This document shows positions 52,163 through 58,339 of a stretch of DNA of 64,000 nt, piece by piece. The DNA comes from Holophagales bacterium (GTDB lineage: Bacteria > Acidobacteriota > Thermoanaerobaculia > Multivoradales > Multivoraceae). A model generated the notes under the pieces. The model was not told the DNA's origin and searched no databases. It saw only the letters and a list, made by a program, of their open reading frames with translations. A program made the translations under genes and the position numbers. Where the stretch lies: assembly GCA_009837885.1 (NCBI GenBank), contig VXSP01000030.1, forward strand, positions 62,001-126,000. The letters run 5' to 3'. How positions within the stretch are numbered: the first letter of the stretch is position 1; each line of letters opens with the position of its first letter.

Positions 52163-52313
52163 CCGTTGGGGAGGCTCCCCAGCGGACTCGGAGCGAGCGA
52201 CTTCCACGAACGCCCCCGAAACCGAGCGCTACCGAAGCGAGCGGAGCGGAGCGAGCGCCAACCTCTCATCCACTCAGGGAGCGGGAGCGGCCGCTGGGGA
52301 GCCTCCCCAACGG
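52163..52313. repeat. Family B MITE-like element inside the mevalonate operon
   Basis: 151 bp with perfect 23-base terminal inverted repeats (52163-52185 and 52291-52313; arms contain TTGGGGAGGCTCCCC and GGGGAGCCTCCCCAA). The interior shares GCGAGCGCC and CTCATCCACTCAGG with the other family B copies. It occupies most of the 233-base gap between HMG-CoA reductase and mevalonate kinase, contains no gene, and could form a stable hairpin in the operon mRNA. Confidence 0.85.
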
Positions 52314-52353
52314 ACCGTGGACAGGCGGCAGCCACGCGTCCGGCGCTTCAGGT

Positions 52354-53631
52354 TCAATCCGCGCGTGCGGCGCTGGAGCGGCCAAGCCGCTCGTGGGCCC
52401 GCGCCAGGTCACGCGACGTGAACGCCGCGGTCAGGGAGAGTTCGCCGGCCAGGACGACGGCGCCGACGATCTCGGCCAGCCGGCGCACCGCCGCGCCGGG
52501 CCGCTCCGCGTCGGGCCGCACACCCATCACCTCGAGCGCTTCGCGCTGCGTGTCCAGACCGGTGCCGCCGCCGATCGCGGCCAGCGGGCAATCCGGCATG
52601 TAGACGGACGCGTAGACGGAGCCGTCGTCGCGGGCCTCGAACGACGCCACACCCATCGCGCCCTCGACGACGTGGGCGAGATCCTGGCCGCAGGCGACAA
52701 AGACCGCCGCCAGCACGTTCGCGAACTGCGCGTTGAAGGCGAGCGCGCCGGCCGCCACGGAACCGAGCAGATTCTTGCGGTAGGCCACATCCTGGAGTGC
52801 CTTCGCCTCCGACTTGAGGACCTTGCGCACGGTCGTCTCGTCGAGCACGACCTCGGCGTGAATCCGCTTGCCGCGACCGAGCTGGTAGTTGACCGCGGAC
52901 GGTTTCTTGTCGACGCAGTAGTTCCCCGACAGCGCCACGCACTGGGCGCCCGTCTCCGGCTCGATCAGCTCGGACACGACGCGGTCGCAGGCGATAGTCA
53001 CCATGTTCATGCCCATCGCGTCGCCGGTGGCGAAGCGGAAGCGAAGGAACACGGTGCTTCCGACCACCGACGGTCGAATGTCGCGAAGCTCCAGGAACCG
53101 GCTTGTCTCCTGCGCCTTGGCGCGAATCCTCTCCTCGTTGGCTTCCAGCCACTCGAGCAGCCGCCGGGTGTCCTCGATACCCGTCGTGCGGAAGACCGGC
53201 GCCCGGGTCATGCCCACGTCCTCGACGAAGACGGTGGCGCCGCCCGCGGCCGTGATCGCGCGACAGCCGCGGTTCACGCTGGCTAGCAGCGCCCCCTCGG
53301 TGGTCGCCATCGGCACGCAGACCGTGCCGTCGATCTCGCTCCCCCGCACGTGAACCGGTCCGGCGACGCCCATCGGCACCTGGGCGGCGCCGATGAAGTT
53401 CTCGCAGTTCTGGGTAGACGCCCGTTCGCCGTCCAGGGCGTAGCTGCCGATCGCCGTGAGCGGACCGCTGCCGGTCGACAGGTCCAGAGCCCGGCGCCGC
53501 ACCGCGGCTTGCCCTGCCGCGTCGAGGCCCGGCGGGGGCCTGTGGAAGCCGCGCTCCGAGCCGGCGATCTCGGCCGCCGCGGCCTCGAGTTCGGGCGCAA
53601 GTTCAGAGCCGGAAGCCAGCCGATCAGCCAT
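52354..53631 (-). CDS. Hydroxymethylglutaryl-CoA reductase, class I type
   Basis: 425 residues. Class I (archaeal/eukaryotic-like) signature: ENFIGAAQVPMGVAGPVHV, catalytic Glu in PMATTEGALLASVNRG, FATGDAMGMNM, catalytic Lys in CVDKKPSAVNY, catalytic Asp in VFVACGQDLAHVVEG, and a C-terminal His in RAHERLGR. Reduces HMG-CoA to mevalonate with NADPH, the committed step of the mevalonate route. Its GGAGG site and ATG overlap the end of idi2 by eight bases, so it is coupled to it. Class II enzymes of many bacteria lack these motifs. Confidence 0.95.
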   Translation of the reverse strand: MADRLASGSELAPELEAAAAEIAGSERGFHRPPPGLDAAGQAAVRRRALDLSTGSGPLTAIGSYALDGERASTQNCENFIGAAQVPMGVAGPVHVRGSEIDGTVCVPMATTEGALLASVNRGCRAITAAGGATVFVEDVGMTRAPVFRTTGIEDTRRLLEWLEANEERIRAKAQETSRFLELRDIRPSVVGSTVFLRFRFATGDAMGMNMVTIACDRVVSELIEPETGAQCVALSGNYCVDKKPSAVNYQLGRGKRIHAEVVLDETTVRKVLKSEAKALQDVAYRKNLLGSVAAGALAFNAQFANVLAAVFVACGQDLAHVVEGAMGVASFEARDDGSVYASVYMPDCPLAAIGGGTGLDTQREALEVMGVRPDAERPGAAVRRLAEIVGAVVLAGELSLTAAFTSRDLARAHERLGRSSAARAD

Positions 53632-54667
53632 CGCCCGCCTCCTTCAGCAACGGCACGCGGCGCAACGCCGCGAGGTCGGCCGCACCGGTGCAGAACATGC
53701 ACGTACGCAGCTCGAAGGCCGTGCGGGAGATGCGATCGACGACCGCCTCGGTCGACGCGTTGGCCGCCTCGAGGAACGGGAAGGCCATGCCGGCGACGTC
53801 GGCGCCAAGGGCCAGCGCCTTCGCCGCGTCGACGCCGGAGCGGATGCCGCCGCTGCCGATCACCTGGACGCCGGGCACCGCCGTCAACTGGCGGATCGAC
53901 TCCGGCGTCGGCACTCCCCAGTCGGCGAAGCGCTCACCCAGCGCCACCTCGTCGGCCCGGGCCGCCTCGATCCGCGCCCAGCTCGTGCCTCCCACTCCGG
54001 CCGTGTCCAGGATGCGGACACCGACGTTGGCGAGCTCGCGGCCGACCGCGGCCGAGATGCCGCAACCGATCTCCTTGACCACGACCGGCACGTCCAGCGC
54101 CTCGACCACGCGCGCGATCTTCGGCAGCAGGCCGCGGAAGTTCAGTTGGCCTTCCGGTTGCAGCGCCTCCTGCAGCGCGTTCAGGTGCAGCACCAGGGCG
54201 TCGGCCTCGACCATGTCGACCGCCGCCCGGCACTCTTCGATGCCGTAGCCGTAGTTCAGTTGCACCGCACCCAGATTGGCCAGGATCGGCACGCTGGGCG
54301 CGAACTCCCGCACCCGGAACGTCGCCGCGGTTTCCGGATCGTCGATCGCCTTGCGCTGCGAGCCGACGCCGAGAGCGACCCGCCTCGCCTCGGCCGCTTC
54401 GGCCAGACGGCGATTGATCTCCTCCGCGGCGCCCGTTCCCCCCGTCATGCACGAGATGAGCAACGGCGCCTCGAGTTCCCGTCCCAGGAAGTCGCAGCCG
54501 ATCCGGACGTCGTCGAAGTCGATCTCCGGCAGCGCCCTGTGCTCGAAGCGGTAATCGTCGAAGTAGCTGCGCTCGACCTGCATGCGCCGGTCCAGCGCCA
54601 GCCGGATGTGCTCAGCCTTGCGATCCCGCTCGCCCTCCGCCGCCGCCAGCAGCGGACGGGTACTCAC
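53624..54667 (-). CDS. fni: Type 2 isopentenyl-diphosphate delta-isomerase
   Basis: 347 residues, FMN TIM barrel. RKAEHIRLALDRRMQVERSY, PLLISCMTGGTGAAEEINRR, ALGVGSQRKAIDDPETAATF, LHLNALQEALQPEGQLNFRG (the QE pair of the catalytic site), VVVKEIGCGISA, and GSGGIRSGVDAAKALALGAD are family motifs. Interconverts IPP and DMAPP. First gene of the operon, with a GTG start. A TACAGT box about 40 bases upstream is the only promoter-like hexamer I find. Confidence 0.95.
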   Translation of the reverse strand: MSTRPLLAAAEGERDRKAEHIRLALDRRMQVERSYFDDYRFEHRALPEIDFDDVRIGCDFLGRELEAPLLISCMTGGTGAAEEINRRLAEAAEARRVALGVGSQRKAIDDPETAATFRVREFAPSVPILANLGAVQLNYGYGIEECRAAVDMVEADALVLHLNALQEALQPEGQLNFRGLLPKIARVVEALDVPVVVKEIGCGISAAVGRELANVGVRILDTAGVGGTSWARIEAARADEVALGERFADWGVPTPESIRQLTAVPGVQVIGSGGIRSGVDAAKALALGADVAGMAFPFLEAANASTEAVVDRISRTAFELRTCMFCTGAADLAALRRVPLLKEAGDG

Positions 54668-54770
54668 GCGACCGCCCCAATCTTGCGGCTACACATGCGC
54701 GGCACTGTACCGGAATTTCGCGTAAGTGAAGCGTTCACGGTCGGATGCGGCTACGGCTGCAGGTACGGCC

Positions 54771-54947
54771 GCCTGAAGCGGGTCCGGGGGGGGGGTCCCA
54801 GACGGACGCTCACGCCTTCCTGGTGGATGAGAAGGCCGGGCGCTCGCTTCGGTCGGCTGCGCTCCGCAACTCGTCGATCAATGAAAGGACACGGGCAGTC
54901 GCTGGCCTCCAGCCCGCTGGGACCCTCCCCCCGGACCCGCTTCAGGC
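54771..54947. repeat. Family B MITE-like element upstream of the mevalonate operon
   Basis: 177 bp with 31-base terminal inverted repeats that match at 30 positions (left arm 54771-54801, right arm 54917-54947; arms share GCCTGAAGCGGGTCCGG). A run of ten G lies at 54786-54795. The interior, read in reverse, contains GGAGCGCAGCCGACCG as in the copy at 56981. The rest of the 364-base gene-free stretch 54668-55031 holds the idi2 promoter area on the left and the hicB ribosome site on the right. Confidence 0.85.
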
Positions 54948-55031
54948 TGGACGTCGTCGGGCATTGGGACGTTGGTCACGAGTGACACGCCAGCCGCGTG
55001 CTAGGTTGCGCCTCGCCCCAGGAGGTTCGGC

Positions 55032-55298
55032 GTGACGCGCACCGGCCTCAGTATCGAGTTTCCGGCTGAAGTGCACCGCGAGCGGGACACATGGGTGGCT
55101 TCGTGTCCGCAGCTTCATGTAGCTAGCCAGGGCTCCTCGGCCGCAGAAGCCATCGCCATGCTGCGAGAGGCCCTGGCCCTGTTCATAGAGGGCTGCTGTG
55201 AGCAGGGGATCCTGGATCGCGTTCTAGCGGAGAGCGGTCTGGAGACCGCCGGCCGTGAGGGTCCTCAGACCTTGAAGTCGCCCCAGACGCCGCTGTGA
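55032..55298 (+). CDS. HicB-like antitoxin-fold protein, orphan
   Basis: 88 residues. The HicB partial RNase-H fold is clear: SIEFPAEVHRERDTWVASCP, QLHVASQGSSAAEAIAMLRE and ALALFIEG. The GTG at 55032 is preceded by AGGAGG six bases upstream. No HicA toxin gene stands on either side, so it is an orphan antitoxin or a regulatory relic. It lacks the C-terminal ribbon-helix-helix of many HicB proteins. Its last 34 bases overlap the convergent EEP gene. Confidence 0.72.
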   Translation: MTRTGLSIEFPAEVHRERDTWVASCPQLHVASQGSSAAEAIAMLREALALFIEGCCEQGILDRVLAESGLETAGREGPQTLKSPQTPL

Positions 55299-56113
55299 TC
55301 TGAAAGCTTCGTGGCTCCAAGTGCCTTCGGGTAGATACCGACGCAGCGGACCCCGTCGGCCTTTGGCTGCGGTTGGTGGAGGGTGAGGTCCCCGGTATGC
55401 GCGATGTGGTCGATGAGTGCGCCTCCCTTCTTGCCTGGTGGCTCCCGGAGTGCGCCCATCCAGACGTTGGAGTGGTCTACTTCGATGAGCGGTGCGGGAA
55501 TCTCGAGGAAGTCGCCTTCGGTAGCGACCTCGAAACGCTCGAGCGTGCGTTCTAGCTCGTCATGTACCCCAGAAGGCGTGTACTTGCGCGGAATCCGCTG
55601 GTTGAAATCACCGAGGACGATCGTCCTGAGGCCTCCGCTGGCGAACGAGGTTCGAGCAAAGCCCGCCAACCAGTTAAGGTGGTCCTGCCAAGCTACCCTG
55701 TCCCTCCGGCCACTGTTTACATGAGCGTCTCTCCACGGGATGCAGACGCCGACGACCGTGATCTTGCCGATGGGTGTTTCCGTAACGCCGGCCACCAGCC
55801 GGCCGCCCGGAAGTCGAGCCTGAAGAGGATCAAACACGGGGGTCCAAGGCCGCTTGCTCCAGAGCAGCACCTTTCTGCGGCCCGGACTGGCCTTCGGAAT
55901 CGAGTAACCCCAGTCCGTACCGGCATCGATCATGTTGCCGCATTTCGGCAGGATGTCGGCGGCACCAACCTCGGTCACGCACAGGATGTCGCAATCGGGC
56001 GCCGCGAGGACCTTGGCAACGAACGGCCCCTTCTCAAGACTGAGCTTCGCGAACTGGACGTTCCACGTGCCGACCCGGACGCGACCGCCCGGCTTCGCTG
56101 CGTCGTCGGCCAT
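55265..56113 (-). CDS. Endonuclease/exonuclease/phosphatase-family protein
   Basis: 282 residues. EEP fold motifs in order: VRVGTWNVQFA (Asn), ILCVTEVGA (metal Glu), TIVLGDFNQRI (Asp/Asn), VDHSNVWMGAL and KLSDHSGVWGDFKV (the last Asp-His pair). No signal peptide or extra domain. Members cleave nucleic acids or phosphoesters; the substrate is open. It lies in the low-GC cassette between two family B elements, downstream of three small membrane-associated genes on the same strand. Confidence 0.82.
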   Translation of the reverse strand: MADDAAKPGGRVRVGTWNVQFAKLSLEKGPFVAKVLAAPDCDILCVTEVGAADILPKCGNMIDAGTDWGYSIPKASPGRRKVLLWSKRPWTPVFDPLQARLPGGRLVAGVTETPIGKITVVGVCIPWRDAHVNSGRRDRVAWQDHLNWLAGFARTSFASGGLRTIVLGDFNQRIPRKYTPSGVHDELERTLERFEVATEGDFLEIPAPLIEVDHSNVWMGALREPPGKKGGALIDHIAHTGDLTLHQPQPKADGVRCVGIYPKALGATKLSDHSGVWGDFKV

Positions 56114-56140
56114 TCCTCACCTAAGGACAGTCTGGAGTAC

Positions 56141-56272
56141 TCAGGCGAGCAGACGGTCCAGCGCTGTGACAAAGACAGCGGCAGTGCCGGCAATCAGCGC
56201 CATGCGCCAAGTGAGACGAGCCTCCATCGCGGCCAGGTCGCGACGCAGTTCGGCTAGATCGGATCGAGTCAT
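56141..56272 (-). CDS. Tiny coiled-coil, tail-anchored protein (43 aa)
   Basis: 43 residues from the ATG at 56272, which overlaps the stop of the preceding 73-aa gene as ATGA. A charged helix (SDLAELRRDLAAMEARLTWR) runs into a C-terminal hydrophobic segment (ALIAGTAAVFVTALDRLLA). The coupling argues that it is real despite the length. No family is recognised; small coiled-coil plus membrane tail proteins occur as holin-like or scaffold components, but nothing else phage-like is nearby. Confidence 0.5.
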   Translation of the reverse strand: MTRSDLAELRRDLAAMEARLTWRMALIAGTAAVFVTALDRLLA

Positions 56273-56490
56273 ATGAGGAAATCGGCAAGGCGGGCCAGGA
56301 GCAGTAGCGCGCCACCGCCGCCGAGAAGCCGCCACAGGAGGCGCGATTCCAGAACCGCAATCTCGGACCGTAAACCGACGATCTCGGCGCGTTTCTCGGC
56401 GGCCACAACGGCCATGTCGCCACGAGTGACGGGCTCGTCGCGCCCCGAAAGCCGGTCGGCGCGTTCCGCAGTCAGGTCGACCGTCGTCAT
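56269..56490 (-). CDS. Small coiled-coil, tail-anchored protein (73 aa)
   Basis: 73 residues: polar start, a heptad-rich helix (EKRAEIVGLRSEIAVLESRL) and a C-terminal membrane segment (GGGGALLLLARLADFLI). Coupled to the 43-aa gene. Same plan as its neighbours on both sides, so the three look like a set. Function unknown. Confidence 0.55.
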   Translation of the reverse strand: MTTVDLTAERADRLSGRDEPVTRGDMAVVAAEKRAEIVGLRSEIAVLESRLLWRLLGGGGALLLLARLADFLI

Positions 56491-56608
56491 CGCCAGCAGG
56501 CTACCGGCCGCGTCAACCGACGGTCAACGCTGGAACGTCCCTCTGCGGTTTGATCCGAGAAGTTCGCAACCGTGAGATCCCGCTGTGGGAGGCGATTCGG
56601 GTCCTTGA

Positions 56609-56872
56609 TCAAGCAAGAAGCCAGTTCAGCACGACGACCAGCAGCGACGAAGCCGAGACGAAGGCGACTGTCACCACAACGATCCACAGCCTGTCCACTT
56701 TCCGATGAAGGCCGTCCAGGTGCTTCCGCACCTCATCCAGATCCTCCACCGCCTCATCCAGCTTCTTCGCCGTCTTGGAATCGCGAGCCGGGGCTCGCTC
56801 AGCGATCAGTTCTGCGAGCTTGGTCGCCAGCGGCGTTAGCGCCGCGACTGCTGCCGCAACTGGTAAAGCCAT
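56609..56872 (-). CDS. Small coiled-coil membrane protein (87 aa)
   Basis: 87 residues from the ATG at 56872, chosen because AGGAGG stands five bases before it; a longer frame upstream lacks such a site. A hydrophobic N-terminal helix (ALPVAAAVAALTPLATKLAE) is followed by a charged coiled coil (DEAVEDLDEVRKHLDGLHRK) and a C-terminal membrane helix (WIVVVTVAFVSASSLLVVVL). It resembles haemolysin-XhlA-like architecture loosely. First gene of the minus-strand cassette that ends with the EEP protein. Confidence 0.6.
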   Translation of the reverse strand: MALPVAAAVAALTPLATKLAELIAERAPARDSKTAKKLDEAVEDLDEVRKHLDGLHRKVDRLWIVVVTVAFVSASSLLVVVLNWLLA

Positions 56873-56980
56873 CACTACCTCCTTGGTCCATCGCAAACCA
56901 CCGGCCCGGAATCGCGCCGAATCTCTGTCACTCAACCTACTGCATGCAAGTCGGTCCCGCGCATTCGCTGACGCCTTCCA

Positions 56981-57158
56981 GCCTGCCAGGGGTCGGAGGG
57001 GAGGGTCCCAGCGAGGCTGTCGGCAAGCGACTGCCGACGACCTCTCATGAACCGACGCCTATCCGGAGCGCAGCCGACCGCAGCGAGCGCCGACCGTTCA
57101 TTGACTCAGAAAGCGCGAGCGGCCGCTGGGACCCTCCCCTCCGGCCCCGTCGGCAGGC
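56981..57158. repeat. Family B MITE-like element next to moaA
   Basis: 178 bp with imperfect terminal inverted repeats of about 33 bases (left 56981-57013, right 57124-57158; arms share GGAGGGGAGGGTCCCAGCG and its complement). The interior contains GGAGCGCAGCCGACCG and CTCATGAACC. It is the main content of the 338-base gene-free stretch 56873-57210; I see no gene there. Confidence 0.85.
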
Positions 57159-57210
57159 GGGTGCGTCCGACGACTCTCCGCCGCCGCGCCGCAGCCGCGC
57201 AGGCGATTTC

Positions 57211-58260
57211 TCAGCCGCCGATGCGGAACATCTCGACGCGCTGGGGGGCCGGCTGCAGGCCGGCGCGGAGGCGTTCGGCGCGGACCTCGGAGTAGCGGTC
57301 TTCGCGCTGGCGCCAGTGGGCGGCCAGAAAGGCGAGTAGCTCGTCGTCCGTGGCGCCGGCGCGGAGGCGGTCGCGGAGCGACGGGCCGGTGTCGGCGAAG
57401 AGGCAGGTGTACAGGCGGCCGTCGGAGGAGAGGCGGGCCCGGGCGCAGTCGCCGCAGAAGGGGCGGCTGATCGAGGGGATGACGCCGAACTCGACGCCGT
57501 CGTCCAGGTAGCGGAAGCGCTCGGCGACATCGCTGGCCTGCGCGCGGTCGACCGGTTCGAAGGGCCAGCGTTCGGCGATGCGGTCGGCGATCCCGGAGGC
57601 GGTGATGACCTGGTCGAGACTCCAGTCGTTCACCGTGCCGACATCCATGAACTCGATGAAGCGGACGATGTGGCCGCGCTCCTTGAAGTAGCCGGCGATG
57701 TCGGCGACTTCGTCCTCATTCGTGCCCTTCATGACGACCGTGTTGATCTTGACCGGACCAAGGCCCGCGTCAGCCGCGGCGTCGATGCCCTCAAGCACCT
57801 GGCCGACACCGTGGCCCAGTCCCGTGACTCGGCCGAAGACATCGTCGTGCAGGGACTCGACGCTGACCGTGACCCGGTCGAGGCCGGCGTCCGCGAGAGC
57901 CCGCGCCTTCTTCGCCAGCAGGGCGCCATTCGTCGTCAGCGCGAGGTCCTCGACTCCCGGCACCGCCGCCAGAATGCGAACCAGGTCCTCGATGTCCCGC
58001 CGCAGCAGCGGCTCGCCGCCGGTCAGCCGCAGTTTGCGCACGCCGAGCTCCACAAACAGCCGCACCAGGCGCTCGATCTCCTCGAACGTCATCAACTGCT
58101 GCCTGGGCAGGAACTTGTATTCCCGGTCCGCCGGCATGCAGAAGGTGCAGCGGAAGTTGCAGCGGTCGATGACGGAGATGCGCAGGTCGCGTACCGGCCG
58201 GCCGAGGCGGTCGCTGACCGTGGCCGACGGCATACCGCCGTTCGTGGAGTCGAGGGTCAT
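57211..58260 (-). CDS. moaA: GTP 3',8-cyclase MoaA (molybdenum cofactor synthesis)
   Basis: 349 residues. Radical-SAM cluster motif in ISVIDRCNFRCTFCMPADRE, GGEPLLRRDIEDLV, and the C-terminal second cluster with ISRPFCGDCARARLSSDGRL and YTCLF. First step of molybdopterin synthesis from GTP. No other moa genes lie beside it. A TAGCAT hexamer nine bases before the ATG suggests a short leader; no Moco riboswitch-like leader is possible in that geometry. Confidence 0.95.
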   Translation of the reverse strand: MTLDSTNGGMPSATVSDRLGRPVRDLRISVIDRCNFRCTFCMPADREYKFLPRQQLMTFEEIERLVRLFVELGVRKLRLTGGEPLLRRDIEDLVRILAAVPGVEDLALTTNGALLAKKARALADAGLDRVTVSVESLHDDVFGRVTGLGHGVGQVLEGIDAAADAGLGPVKINTVVMKGTNEDEVADIAGYFKERGHIVRFIEFMDVGTVNDWSLDQVITASGIADRIAERWPFEPVDRAQASDVAERFRYLDDGVEFGVIPSISRPFCGDCARARLSSDGRLYTCLFADTGPSLRDRLRAGATDDELLAFLAAHWRQREDRYSEVRAERLRAGLQPAPQRVEMFRIGG

Positions 58261-58269
58261 GGACGGACA

Positions 58270-58275
58270 ATGCTA
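58270..58275 (-). promoter_or_regulatory. Candidate -10 element TAGCAT for moaA
   Basis: TAGCAT on the minus strand followed by nine bases and the moaA ATG at 58260. Confidence 0.4.
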
Positions 58276-58324
58276 CGCGAGCCGGACCGACTTCGCCGGA
58301 AGGAGAATGTCGAGCGCGACCAGC

Positions 58325-58330
58325 TAGACT
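58325..58330 (+). promoter_or_regulatory. Candidate -10 element TAGACT for the FN3 surface protein
   Basis: TAGACT followed by nine bases and the TTG at 58340, the same geometry as at other starts. It supports the TTG start over the GTG at 58445. Confidence 0.35.
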
Positions 58331-58339
58331 AGGTCCTGC

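Noticed and set aside
54745-55035. 96-residue frame upstream of hicB as a possible HicA toxin
   Set aside because: It is made of family B repeat DNA and shows no HicA dsRBD-like motif or catalytic His.
56141-56872. Phage holin/lysis cassette
   Set aside because: The small membrane proteins have a holin-like outline, but there is no endolysin, terminase or structural gene nearby.
56572-57339. 255-residue plus-strand frame crossing the small membrane gene and repeat
   Set aside because: Runs antisense through a gene with a good ribosome site and through a family B repeat into moaA; no recognisable domain.
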